A DNA stretch of 64,000 nucleotides, taken from positions 868,001 through 932,000 of the forward strand of contig JAQPZY010001334.1 in assembly GCA_029931535.1 (NCBI GenBank), in the 5' to 3' direction. Under the pieces are notes generated by a model. The model was not told the origin of the DNA and searched no databases. It saw only the letters and a program-made list of their open reading frames with translations. This document shows, in pieces, positions 35,009-47,545 of this stretch; within the stretch, counting starts at the first letter, position 1; each line of letters begins with the position of its first letter. This DNA comes from Margaritifera margaritifera (taxonomy: Eukaryota; Mollusca; Bivalvia; Unionida; Margaritiferidae). Both the position numbers and the translations under genes were made by a program.

Positions 35009-36741
35009 ATTTTTCCAGGTTGGTAACAAGGTCAGCCTATTCGAGTCCAATTAACTTGTCTATATGTGCAAATTTTGCTGCTTATCAAATTCATTAAAGA
35101 ACTTCATGATATAGGCCCTTAAAAGTAAAGATTAATTGAAATCTGATCATTGATGATCCACAAGGTCAGTCAATCACAGATAACATCATCAGTACATGCA
35201 AACATTACTGATTACTGTGAATACACTATAAACTTAAAAAAACCAAGTTTCATCAAAATCTGTTCATAAATTAAATATACAGAGTATGCATTATGCCTGC
35301 CTGCCAATCAGTAACATATTATTTAATTTGTATAAAATGATTTTGCTTGGCATCAGATTTGATCATCTTGTTGATATAAACTTAAATAGCAAGTTTCATC
35401 CTAGTATGTTCATAAATAAAACCAATAGAATGAACAAGCAATTGTTGAAAGACCTTTATGCCAGACACACAAGGAGCACATAGCCCCATTAATTTACTTA
35501 AGTTCACTTGACTTTAATTCTAATCAAGATTACCTTGTTCCAAAAGATCATAAGGGAGATTCCATCACATGTACCTAAAAGTGTCCCCCCCCCCCTCATC
35601 TTCCCCTTCTCCCTTTTTGTCCCAACCCCCATACACCAGGGAAAAGGAAATCCTTACTTGCAAATCCAGAGGGGGTTTGGGGATGGTGGTGGGAGTTCAG
35701 TCAAGGTTCAATTTTTAAAGCAAAAAAGTACACTTTTTTACTAAACTCAAATCCAAGGTTTCTCAAGTTGTAGACATGACTTGCCTGCCATGTCAGTAGA
35801 GGAGTGGCAGTCATTTCCATCAAATACTGCAAGTAATGAGTGCTTATGTGTGACAACAAAAAGTCACAATGCAGTAGTGACTAAATTTGCTTGGCATAGA
35901 CCAAGTTTACCTTTGAATGATATGATGACAGATATTGTTGGAGTTTATGATATTCTCAACTTTCCATGAGAAAGGACTGTTTTTCTAATCCTGTCATTGT
36001 ATAATATTTGGTGTGTTTTGGAGTTTTAATTTCAAGTCAGACTTCGATGTATCTGAGTGGCATCAAAATATCATAGACTGACAGTTATATGATCATTTTA
36101 TTGTGCCTTGAGAATCAGTACTCAATAAATTTAAAATGTCACATGCCATGTGTGGTTTGAAAAATATCTATTTTTTGTTTCTTTTTCTTCACACAAAGGT
36201 TCATGTACTGCTGGTATGATGCAGTAAATCTCAAATTCCATATTACAACATTTGAAACCCATGCTGAATTGTGTGTATGTTGTTCAGTATTAGTAATTTA
36301 AAATTAAAGGAACAGACAGGTACTTGAACAAAGGAGAACTACTAAGTCATTGTTCATAATGTGTCATATTGCTGCAAGATCATGCTATCATTGGATAAAA
36401 ATGGGCATAAATTCCCTAAAGTGATCATGTAACTTGAGATAGTCCATTAGTGGCCTGATGTTGATAATGCAGAGGCATTTGTGTGCACTTAGCTTTTGGT
36501 GGACAGTCTATGCTGTGACAGGTGTCAGACTTTGATTTGTATGGGAACCTTGTTAGCAGGGGAATTCCCAACTGTGATGAACTGCCTGCCTAGAGCTTTT
36601 ATTTACCTTAGTAGCTGGCTTAGTATATATGTGTGTTTGAGGTTATGGATGATATGAATAAATTTTTACATTCACAAGGTCATGATAAGGACTTGTACTG
36701 TAGTATGATGAACCCTGTGCATTTCATCCCCTTTAGTTATG
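35009..36741. other. Unassigned DNA with a C-rich stretch
   Basis: C-rich 35583-35640; no domain in the short frames at 35286-35969. Confidence 0.45.
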
Positions 36742-36950
36742 AATACTTGTACAATTGGTATGGTGTTTGCAGCACAACAACACAAGTTGGTTATTAGTGC
36801 CAAGGAAAGAGCTTTACCCAAGGACACACCATGGTAGCCAACCCGGGCTGATCCGATGGCAGGTTTTGAACCCACACACTTACAGTTGTGAGTTCTACAT
36901 GCTAAACACTTCAACACTGTGGCTTCTGCCTCCTTTAGTTGCCTCTTACG
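36742..36950 (-). mobile_element. SINE-C copy, minus orientation
   Basis: Read on minus it gives GGTTTTGAACCC-side B-box, then CTACCATGGTGTGTCCTTGG as in the copy at 21546, and ends in GTGTTGTTGTGCTGCAAACA with CACCATACC. Confidence 0.72.
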
Positions 36951-37095
36951 ACATGCATTGGGGCTGTTCTACATCCCCAAGCTCACAGGAGTAAATACTT
37001 GTTCAGTATATGTAATAGTGGATCATCAAAACAATTATGCTATGGACCTTTCCAACATGTCAATCAACCTTGCTTAGCACCTACTTGTACTTATC

Positions 37096-37298
37096 TACCA
37101 TATGCACTTGCTTAATAGTCGGGTCCAACTGCATACGACATAGACCCTGATCTGCTGTCACATAATGCACCAGCATATCAGGTTATATGTTTGTTATACT
37201 GTTTAGTCTGCAAAGATCCAGATCTGCTGATGTATTATATGATGGCAGATCTGAATCTTTGCAGTTAGATCTGACTTATAAGTGAGTATATACAGCAA
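37096..37298. mobile_element. Four-stem MITE, both hairpins present
   Basis: Hairpin 1 has ACATAGACCCTGATCTGCTG with loop CACATAATGCACCAG; hairpin 2 has AGATCCAGATCTGCTGATG with loop TATTATATGATGG. Ends are worn (TACCATATGCACTTGC; AGTGAGTATATAC). Confidence 0.78.
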
Positions 37299-38689
37299 TT
37301 GACAATCCAGCCACTCTATCCATCTGTCAGCCACACCTAAGAACTGACCATTTGTGACCAATCACATGTCAGCAGTGATTGCTGACAAGACCTAATTAAC
37401 TGCACACACCTTAGACACTTAGAAAAGTTACGTATTTTTGTTGCATTATTATAGTAACTTTGATCATCAGTATAAAAAAAAAACATTAGGGGCCAATTTT
37501 TATTAAATTTATAGGCTAAATTTTATGTCATCAGCACTATCATACATAAAAATTGAATCAACAAACTTTAAGAAACAAAAAAATAAATATGCTAAGGCCT
37601 AAAAGAAAAATCGTGTTGTTTCTGGTTTCCAAACTGATCCCAGAAACATGTCCAATCCAGAAATAACTCCAGAAATCCTCATTTTCTGAATGTTGTGACT
37701 AGTCTGGATATTACGCCATTTGTAGGTAACAGAGACATCACACTCATTAAAACATTTGCTTTTGGTCCCAGTATATTTAAGTGCCTAATTGACATAGACT
37801 AGAAACCATGATTTAGTTATGGCTACATCCTCCTACAAAAATGACGAACTTATTTCAAAACAGTAACAAGCTCACTGAAACTTTGCACGCACGAGCCCAA
37901 AACTTTACTGTATAGCACGTGGAAGCCTGAATTGGAATTTTTGTTGTGTGAGTGTGCGTGTGTAGTAGTGGGGGAGGGGGTAGGCTTAGAGGAAATTTTG
38001 GAAAGATCCATTATATTCCAGGCATTGCCATCATCAGTGGTACACCTTTTTATGCCCCTATTGCTGTAGCAGAACTAGATTTTCAGGCCATTACAGCAAT
38101 TTTGTTTTTTTTTGGCATTTTTAATATTTGGGACTTGGACTTTTTGGACAAAAACCTCATTAGCACAGCTAAGCCAAAACCACTATGGTAGAAAAAAACA
38201 TGGATAGGGCTATTTGTATTCACATGTAGATAACCAGAATAGATTTTCTTGTCATTACAGCAATTTTTTAATTTTGTAGATATTTTTGAACTTTTGCGAA
38301 CAAGTAAATATCTTTTTAGCACAATTAAGCCAAAACTGTTTGAGGTAGACTAATGAAATTTAGTAGGCCTATTTGTATTAGATTTTCAGGTCATAATAGC
38401 AATTTGTCAATTTGTCTACACATATTTTAATGTTTTGGACTTCTTTTCTATCAAAAACTTTGTTAGCACAATTTAGCAATAATCACACGAGGTTGACAAA
38501 TTAAATTTGGTGTGCATATTTGTATGCATAAATAGATGACCTGATTAGATTTTCATGCCATTATTGCAATTTAAAAATGTTTTCCTCTTTTGAATTTGTT
38601 TTGAACTTCGCTTTTATGGTCTGCAATGTCTTTAGTGGGGGCATACATGTTTTATAAACAAGGATCTAGTGTTTGTTTTGGTCAATTTC
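37299..38689. other. Mostly unassigned; loose internal repetition 38060-38620
   Basis: 'AGATTTTCAGGCCATTACAGCAATTT' type segments recur near 38078, 38240, 38380 and 38545 (about 150-165 bp apart) with 'TTAGCACAATTAAGCCAAAA', suggesting one more worn tandem family. Confidence 0.5.
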
Positions 38690-38830
38690 ACCAACATTAT
38701 TGCCTTACAGTCATGAAACTTTATATGTGTATGCATGATGAGATCGTCATGTACATAACTATACCCTGAGAAATGGTCACTGTGACCTATCTTTCATCCT
38801 TCAGCAACCATGTATACATGTACCTTTTAT
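38690..38830 (+). repeat. F2-type monomer, single
   Basis: CATGAAACTTTATATGTGTA and GGTCACTGTGACCT (38775-38788) occur in F2 order. Confidence 0.6.
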
Positions 38831-39116
38831 GTTTAGGTCAATTTCTTGCATTCTTTTTCCATGTAATTGTCACTTAATATTATTGCATATCCTGCTGCAG
38901 GATGGATCCAGAGATAGCACTTTCTGCTCTGTTTGGTGTATATTTGTAACTTACAATAATTACTTCTGTATGCTTTGATTTATGTCAGAGGAATCCACAG
39001 TGACTGTGTTTAGAGGAAAGGTATTTGCTGGGTGCCTAGAAATTGTCTGCTATGCATGAATGCCTAGGTGAGTAACAAGTGGAAAAATGCCTTCCACCTT
39101 CCTGGTGTGTGTGTGT

Positions 39117-39192
<76 letters not shown>
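39117..39192. repeat. (GA)n microsatellite
   Basis: About 36 GA units. Frames of alternating Arg/Glu on plus and Ser/Leu on minus are artefacts. Confidence 0.98.
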
Positions 39193-39195
<3 letters not shown>

Positions 39196-39434
39196 GTATT
39201 TCATATTGTGTATGTATATATGTATGTATGTACAAAGTCACATTTGTTATATAAAACATGGTTTTTTAAAAAAGTCCAAGACCTTCATGGCTGGAAAATC
39301 ACCACAGGACACATCCCAGGGCAAAATGGTTGCTGCCATTAGTTGACTCCTACGACATGAAGAAGTGCACATGAGACCTATTCTAACTGCTGTCAGTACT
39401 GCAAAGTAACTACTGGAGGGCCACAGTTCATTGT

Positions 39435-40193
39435 AGGGCAGCAGAGGTTGTGTCCCGCTGTCTGCCAAATTTAGGGAACACAGAAGTTTCAAAGGGATGA
39501 AGAAAAATACTCTATAGTACTTAATGCACTAGTAGTAAAGAAAAAAAATGAGATAATCATATTTGCTGTGAAAATTTTTCCACCAGGTGTTTAAGTTACC
39601 CGTAAAAACATTGACATGTTTGAATATATATCAGGTTTGCCTGAAAGAAGTGCATGATGGAATTTTCCATTTTGTATCTTCCTCAGATTTTACTTTAGTG
39701 TTCACTTATTATCTGCCAGCATTTAATATAATAATTCCCATGTTTTCTGAATTATCTTTCTTTTCAAACTAGTAATTCATTGAATAAATGCCAAATTGTG
39801 TACTTATGCAAGTTTTTCAGACTAGATATTTAGTCCATTTTGTCATGAATTCAACCTTGAAAAGGTGTTACACTAGCAGTCAGTGACTTTGCATTGCAAC
39901 TTGGCAGACTACAAAAAAACTTAAATGTTTTTGATTGCCTAAAATGTTGTTTTAAAATGGAAATAAACTGCCATCTTGAAGTTTTATCGTCTTTAGCAAC
40001 TTTGGTCGTTGCTTGCGCCAAAACAATGGACAGGTGTGCACTAAAAAAAAAAAATAAAAAAAAAAAACAGGTGCATTTTTCAATTTTTCCCTGATGAAAA
40101 AGCAGGGAGGCATAATGGAGTTAAGATTTTGTGGACATAACAACAAAAAATTGCGGGAAACCTGCTATCTTGAACTCAAGGTGCAACACTAAG
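39435..40193 (-). mobile_element. hAT-like element copy of the 3412-4221 type
   Basis: In reverse orientation it shares 'AATGCACTAGTAGT', 'TCACTTATTATCTGCCAGCA', 'CTAGTAATTCATTGA' and ends CTCAAGGTGCAACACTA, the reverse of the CAGTGTTGCACCTTGAG end. Degenerate left end. Confidence 0.65.
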
Positions 40194-40251
40194 GGAGATT
40201 AGATATTGTAAGCTAAATCTGTTACCCTTGTTAAATAAAGTCTCTGTTGTT

Positions 40252-40271
40252 ATTATTATTATTGTTATTAT
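40252..40271. repeat. (ATT)n microsatellite
   Basis: Short trinucleotide run with one interruption. Confidence 0.85.
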
Positions 40272-40639
40272 ATTCATGACTAAGTTCCATCCTTTTTTGG
40301 GAATGTATACTTTGTTGAGAGGGTATGGTGGTTGCTGTGTGCAGGCAAGGTGATGAGTGTTTTAACTTGTTGACCATGGTTCATTTCCCATTAGGGCAAA
40401 AATGTTAACATTTTAATGTGTATGATAAGTCTTTCTGCACACACACACAAACACACACTTATACCTACCAAATGCACCACATAAAGATAATGTATTTCAG
40501 AGAATGATTAATGCATAAAACAAATCGTCAACACACAGTACAGAACTAGTATTATATTAGCTTGAGCACTTTTGGGTCCTAATGACTCATTTCTCAAAGG
40601 TGTACACAAAACAAGAAAGAAAAAGATGAAAATACATAA

Positions 40640-41290
40640 CTCTCTATGATTTTTATATTCCCTATACTTGTATGTATGAGTACTATACTACCATAGAAAA
40701 ATCATTCTCTGCAACCTACTTTTCATACTCGAGTTGCCATGTACACCTTGTATTTGAAGACCATTTTCTTGGATGCTGTTGCTTAAACAGTCCTGAAACT
40801 TGATACTGTATATGCATACATGCTGAGGAGTACTGCAAGAACATACTAAAAATAGGTCACTGTGAACTACTTTTAATGCTTCATCATTTGTGCTTAATTT
40901 GAGGAAGTTTAAAGTGATCTATCTATTGGGTAGAGACCAAGGAAAATAATTTTATTCCACCTTCCCACAAAAGTATGTCACTGGTATGTATTTCATGCTT
41001 CACAGGCTTTGATTAATTTGTTTGTCCCACCACAACAGTGATAGGGGCTTGTAGTGTTATCCTCATCCATATGTCCATCCTTCTTTCACACCTTGGTTAG
41101 GTTTTGTTTTAGGTAATTTTTCAGGCACTGTGATGAAGTTTCTGTGTTCCATTAACACATTTCTAGTTGTGTGTTAATTTGTTAGGCTTTTTGCATGGTA
41201 TAGTAATAAAATCTTTTATGGATTTCTCGGAGTACTACACCTTTACCGTAAAAATAGGTCACTGAGACTCGCAACGCCTCAGCATTAGCC
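40640..41290 (+). repeat. F2-type monomers, degenerate array
   Basis: Units with CCTGAAACTTGATACTGTAT, AGGTCACTGTGAACT (40854-) and AGGTCACTGAGAC (41245-). A G-rich head-like segment (GTCCCACCACAACAGTGATA) lies at 41024. Confidence 0.55.
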
Positions 41291-41499
41291 TAATAGGCAG
41301 TTTACACTTTGTTACATATACAGATTCATATGGTAACAAATTGACATCTAAGACTATTTTTCTGTTATTCAACATTTACAAAATTTTCAGGATACAGTAC
41401 ACATGTATATATTGAATGGTGTCCTTGAAATATGAATGCAAGATTTTAGCATGGAAATCTTAATTTTCATATTAATTGGAATGTTAATGAGTAGAATTT

Positions 41500-42136
41500 C
41501 AGTGTTTTCTCCAGGCACACTATCTAATATGCCCCCCCCCCCCCTAATTTAATGAATCTCCTCCACCCCTAAAAATGAGCAAGTGTACACAACTAGCGCT
41601 TTTTCAATTTGCCATGAATGTAATGAAACCGGTAACATTCATTAATATTAACGTGATTAACAAAGCTTAATCTGACCACATAAGCTCTTAAGCTTTAGAT
41701 CAGTTCATAATCAAGCTTTTGCTGACTATTTTGCAATTGAGTAATGAGACACTTTCAAGAATTATCAAGTTGGTAAAAGCAATTTACAAGTTGCAGTTGA
41801 CAAGGTTGTACAATGTTAGTCATGCAGTTTTTGGTATTCTGTAGTAATGTCTCTGTTGTTACATGTTGTTCTAATGCATATAACATAATGACATAATGTC
41901 ATAACACATGATCACTGCCGATAATGATGATAAACAACTGAGTTTTATGTTTATTCATTATAAGTTTTGTATTATATACATGTTGAAACATACTAAAAAG
42001 AATCTATTCATAGACAGTATTCTCATATAAAAACTACCCCTTTAAAAACTTAAAATTCCCCCCACTGCCCCACCCCTTTATGAAAATGGCAGAGGGGGAA
42101 TTTCCCTCCTGTGTGAAAATCCTGGAGAAATCACTT
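41500..42136 (+). mobile_element. F8 element, uninterrupted copy
   Basis: Left end CAGTGTTTTCTCCAGG and right end CCTGGAGAAATCACTT are inverted repeats with few mismatches. A poly-C tract lies just inside. It is the reference (empty-site) copy for the MITE insertion in the 9.6-kb copy. No transposase frame. Confidence 0.7.
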
Positions 42137-42640
42137 GAAGTTAGAACTGTTGTTGACATCTTATAATTGACTTGCACCAGTGAATTAGTTCTTGTGAATA
42201 TATTGATGAGTTGGCAATGAGCATGGAATAAGCAGCAGAAGAAAAATATGTGGACAAGAAATACGAGATTTCTTAAAGAAAACAAAGGATCACAATAGCA
42301 AATTTTGCAGGCATGGGGGCCTTTAAAGTTTATGTCCATACTTTGGTCATGACACCATGTATTTTATCCATATGACTTAAGATAAGCACAGTACAAACTA
42401 TACGTTGCAATTTATTCTAACTGCAAGTAGTACATGTACGTATATTACATTATGATATTTACAAATAAGTTTTATGTAAAAAGATGTAATCAACTGCCAC
42501 TAGAACAAATAATCCTTCTTTTTTATTCTAGTTTTTAAAACTTCACCAGAAATTTACCAAGTCCAAAACATTCACATTAATTTTTAATTGACATGATAAA
42601 CATGTAGTTGTAAAGTTGATTACACAAAAAAAGTTAAATT
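42137..42640. repeat. Unit of a dispersed repeat shared with 43290-43480 and 44673-45030
   Basis: 'ACTTTGGTCATGACACCATG', 'GAGCACAGCAGAAACTATA' forms, 'CAACTGCCACTAGAACAAA' and 'AAGTCCAAAACATT' recur in the same order at each location. Confidence 0.6.
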
Positions 42641-42869
42641 CAAAGAACATGAATACTCCACACAATAAACATGTAGTTGTAAAATTACATTGACGACTTT
42701 GAGGTCAATCCTACGGATCATACCTTGAATATATGCCGATAATTGCATTTGGACCATCTCAGCTTTTGTGATACAAAGATTGACTGAGAAGTTGCGAATT
42801 CATCAAACTATTTTTTCATTCGTGTCTTCTCAGTCAATTCTACATTCAATCCAATCGTAGAAATAGCTG

Positions 42870-44195
42870 AGGTAGTCTGAATAAATTGCAGTTTCTTTTT
42901 TTTTGTGGAGAAATTTCCGGTGAAGAAAATATATGTTTTATTATCTTCTGCTACTTTGGCCATTGCTGGCGCCAACATAGATGTGGATTGACATCAACTA
43001 AACAAAAGTTGTAGGTGTATAAATTTTCTCCTGATGAAAAGCACACTCAGAGGGTGCACAGGGTCAAGATTTGGGGGACATAGGACAAAAAGTTGTGGGA
43101 AACCGGCAATTCCGCACTCAAGGTACAAGACTGCACCTTCCCATCCTGAAGACAATCTTTTTCTGACATGGTTAATACACCTAGATCTTGCCAAGCTGCT
43201 ATTTTTCACAACAACAAGACCACAACCCACAGATTAGTAATTTATTAAGGTATAGCAGGCAGTGAACCATCTGCACTTGCTTTACCATTTATATAAAATA
43301 ATTAATAAACTTCCACTAGAACAAACAGTTTTTCTTTTTTAGTTTCTAAAAGTTTACGAAACAATTGACCAAGTCCAAAACATTTTAAAGCTACCAGTAT
43401 TTTGAAACAACCCATATAGATGTACACGAGTGTACATGCACAAATGTCTTTACATCATTGTGATCATGTATTCAACCCATAGTGGTCACTGAGTAACTTT
43501 ACAAGACAAATGTATGCCTTGGATGTATGTCTGTGCAGTAATTTACAAAAAAATACTGTAAGATGGCAATGAATATCCATTTTAAAACTATGTATTTGGC
43601 AATGGAAACATTCAAGGTTTGTGGTTGTTGGCCGAGTTGCAATGTAAAGTCTTTGACGGCCACTTGTGTAATGTATTTTCAAGGTGCAAGTCACACCTAC
43701 AGCAAGTAGATTTAATTTTTTTTGAGGTTGTAATAATGACAAAAGAGACAAAATTTATGCAAATATTTGTAATTTAATTATATATTAATTTGAAAAGAAA
43801 AGTAATTAAGAAACATGTTTATTGTAATAAATGCTGCTAGTAATAAGTGAACACTAAAGGTAAATGACAGCAAGATCTAGAATGGATAATTCCATGGTGC
43901 AGCTCACATCAGGTAACTGAGATATTCAAACATGTTAATGTTTTCACGAGTTACTTGAGTACATGATAAAACATTTATTGCAATAATGTAAGTGTCCAAG
44001 AAAAATAGAAATAGTACAGTGCAGACAACAAGGTTATGGTGGCAAAACTGTCACAGCAAATAAGACTCTCATTTTTTTAGCACTACTAGTGCATTATGTA
44101 CTACAATTTTCCTTTGTTCCTTTAAAATGTTGTGTACTCCAGTTTTGGAGGGTGGGGTATGTACTGTCCCTTGTCCTTGTGATCCTAGGTGCAAC
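42870..44195. mobile_element. hAT-like copies of the 3412-4221 type, composite
   Basis: 42920-43130 is a minus-oriented end (ACTCAAGGTACAAGACTG). 43550-44195 is plus-oriented and matches 3600-4221 (AGATGGCAATGAATATCCAT ... GATCCTAGGTGCAACACTG). Between them (43290-43480) sits the dispersed repeat unit also seen at 42.4 and 44.8 kb. Confidence 0.62.
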
Positions 44196-44672
44196 ACTGA
44201 AGTGTGTTTATGCCTATATTAATTTAATGTCCAGTATTCTACATGTGGGTACTCTTTATTGATTGGAAAGTACAAATAAGTCCTGTTCACCTGCAATAGA
44301 TTTTCTAAAGCTAATCATTGGCTGCATGACTTGGCAGTCCATTACACTTTGGTTTAGTTTTGCATGTAGGTTAGTTTACAGGCACTGTAGTGGGGCATCC
44401 CAGTTTTGTGAACACAGCTTCTGCTTCCTCAGGGTCTATTCTAGAACTGCAAATTTAGGGTGGTTACCCCACGCCCACCATTTGAATAAAGGGGTGCGTT
44501 TTCGAATATAGGAGTGATTCAACCAAAAAATAAAGCTAGGGCTTGCAGACATGATGAAAGAAATTTGCCTATTCAGTTCGTATATTTTGGCTCGATGTTT
44601 GAGAAATCAGCATGAATCCTGCAATTGCACATCCCAGAATGGAACACGTTTCTTTTGGAGAGCCTAAGTGTA

Positions 44673-45314
44673 GTTAAGGTTTATATCAGTACTTTGGTCA
44701 TTACACCTTGTATTTTAGTCATACATGTTTGACTTCAAATGAGCACAGCAGAAACTATATATTGGAATTCATTCTAATTGATAGGAGTACATACATTACA
44801 TTATGGTAATTACTAATACATGTAGATACAAATATTTAATAAACTGCCACTAGGACAACCAATGTAATTTTTTTTCTTTCTAAAACTTCACTAAAAATGA
44901 CTAAAGTTCAAAGTATTTCAAGATGCTCTGAAACAACCCCTGTAAATGTACAGGACAGCACATGCACACATGTTTTTACAAAGAAGTGGTCATTTATTCA
45001 AACCATAGCATCACTGATGCTTTGGGTGAGTAACCTCAACTTTATAACTTCATGTTTAAGGGGTCAGTTGAAATATGAACATGACTGTTTCGTACTTGAC
45101 CAATTTTGTGAAGTTTTGGAAATAAAAGAAAAATAAATGTTTGTTCTAGTGGCAGTTGATTAAATATTTGTACCTATTTGTAATTACAATAATGTAACCT
45201 ACATACTCCTATCAGTTAGAATTACTTATAATGTATATAGTTTCTGCTGTGCTCATTTGAAGTCATGTGGCCAAACTACATGGTGTAGTGGCCAAAATGG
45301 GCACACAAACCTTA
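44673..45314. repeat. Large inverted repeat, ~180-base arms
   Basis: Arm 44673-44860 pairs with 45138-45314; the shared core includes GACTTCAAATGAGCACAGCA and AAACTGCCACTAGGACAA-type sequence, with roughly one mismatch per 5-8 bases. The spacer 44861-45137 holds the 'ACTAAAGTTCAAAG' segment seen elsewhere in direct orientation. Confidence 0.85.
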
Positions 45315-45423
45315 ATGAAACCTATAAAATACTGTGAGAATTTTATGAAGATTTTAATAATGGGCACTTTTCTCCAGGATGTGTTCTAATTTTACAGATT
45401 ATACCTTTGAACTCATAAGAATT

Positions 45424-45426
<3 letters not shown>

Positions 45427-45483
<57 letters not shown>
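45427..45483. repeat. (AT)n microsatellite
   Basis: Pure AT dinucleotide run. Confidence 0.97.
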
Positions 45484-45487
<4 letters not shown>

Positions 45488-46183
45488 CTGAAGAATAAGT
45501 CTCTGAGGTTTTTTAGTTGAATTCTGTAATGTTACATCTAATTCTCTGATGCTGACCTTTCTCCCCTTTTTATTCCATTGAAATAAGCATCGGGACCTTG
45601 TGACCTCTAGAAAGAATAAAAACTGCTAGAATTTTTTAAATTATTGCAACCTTAGTAAAAAAAAAAAGGCTCAGTAGTTACACAGACTCCAATATCTTGT
45701 CAGTATCTTGAGGCAGAATGTGTTCTTCTGATTTGACTGGGCTTTGATATATGGTTCTTGATTTTGAATGGTATTTGTACCATTTGCCAGTTGTTATCTG
45801 GGCATGACAAACAGGCATAGCTGCTTAGTGTATTTCAGCTGCCGCTACTGTTTCTTATTCTGATTCTGAATCCTGTGTCAGCCAAGATTTTGCTAGACAG
45901 TTTGCAATGTTTTGTTAGTGTTTTGGACTTCCATTTGATTCTCTAACAGTATGAATACATAAAAATGCAAAGAAATAACAAAAGCAAAACTTGCAAAAAA
46001 AGTTAATCAAAGAACATGAATGCTCCACCAAGATGACCACCTCCCCTTTTTATGGGGAGTAAATTCCATGAAAGCAGCACCTCCTATCATGGCCCCATGT
46101 CCCTGTATACAGACATAGAAAGATTGAGCCATTGCAAAACCTGATGGCGCCATCTCAAACCAGTTACTGGATAAAGGCTCCAA
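45484..46183. other. Unassigned DNA
   Basis: No recognisable feature. Confidence 0.4.
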
Positions 46184-47545
46184 TTTTAGCTCACCTGTAC
46201 AAAGTAGAGTAGAGCTATTGTACTGCCCTCCAGCACTGGCATTGGCATTGGCATTGGTGTCCGAAGATTAAAGCATCTGCATATGTGCAGCTACATTGCA
46301 TCTGAACATTACTGTGACCTCAGTACAAAAGCAGGTCACTGACCCATATTTTATGCTTTACTGATTTTGGTTTAATTTGCCTTTAAAGTTTCTTTCTCAA
46401 GCTATTCATGCTGGAGTCATCAAACTAGCTGATTGTATGCATCTCTGTTAGCACCACACTCTTGCAATAAAAGAAGGTCATTGTGACCTACATGTCACAT
46501 TGTACTGGCATAGGTTAAGTTTTTGTGTTTAACTTAATGATTCAGTAGGTTGTTTGCACCTAGTATATATACTCTTCTACCTCGATTCATGAACCTCGAT
46601 TGATGAGTGTACATATTTGATGAGTACTACACCCCCATCACAAAAGTTGGTCACTGTGACAAATATTTCTTGCTTCACTAACTGGTTTAAATTTTTGTCT
46701 TTCTCCTGCTAGAATCATCATACTTCATGATTGCATGTATTTCTATAAGTACAACACCCTTACAACAAAAGAAGGTCACTATGACATACTTTTCACATTT
46801 TACTGGCTTAGGTTAAGTTTTTGTGTTTACTCCATGACCAAATAGGTTTTTTAGGTCACCTCGGTGAAGTAGAGGTAAGCTATTGTACCACCCCCAACAT
46901 TGGCATTGACGTCGGTGTTTGCACAGATAAAAGCATATACATATGTAAACCCTCACATTTTTTCTTCCTAGGTCCTAGGCAGCAGTTTGGAGTGGGTTGC
47001 ATTACACCTGAGGGGTCTAATTTTGTACATTCATTTACATTGGTCGTACAGTCTTGGTTCAGTTTTTGCATAAAGCTCAGGTTTTTTGTACAATATATAA
47101 ATACTGCTATACTTGGAATCATGAAACTTGGTGAGGGGATGCATCTTGTTGAGTACTATACCCTCATCACAAATGTAGGTCATTGTGACCTATATTTCAA
47201 GCTTCATTGACTTTGCTTAAATGGTGTTTGTTTATGTTTATTTCTCAAGCTCTGTTCATGATATAATCATCAAACTATGATTGTATGTATCTCTATTAGT
47301 ACCACACCCTTACCTCAAAGGAAGATCACTGTGACCAACATTTTAAATTTTACAATCTTAGATTAAGTTTATGCATTTAGCTTGAGAGCAACTAGTTTTT
47401 TTTGCACCGTGTATACGCAGTATATACTGTTATACCTAGATTCATCAAACTCGGTGAGAGGATGCATCTTGATGAAGTATTACATCCTAATTACTGGGAC
47501 AAATAGTTCAAGCTTCACTGACTTTGGACAGAAAAAAAACATTAA
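46184..47545 (+). repeat. F2 dimeric tandem element
   Basis: Head TTTTAGCTCACCTGTAC then GAGTAGAGCTATTG and a TTGGCA run; a second head-like segment at 46855-46960 suggests two joined copies. The body alternates two ~150-bp monomer types: A with ATGAAACTTGGTGAGGGGAT and B with ATCAAACTAGCTGATTGTAT. Perfect AGGTCA-TTG-TGACCT palindromes lie at 46475-46489 and 47177-47191. A 129-codon frame at 46821-47210 is not considered a gene. Confidence 0.82.

Noticed and set aside
39050..39346. Arg/Glu- and Ser/Leu-repeat frames
   Set aside because: Translation of a (GA)n microsatellite.
46821..47210. 129-codon frame
   Set aside because: It lies wholly within F2 tandem monomers and is not kept open in other F2 copies.
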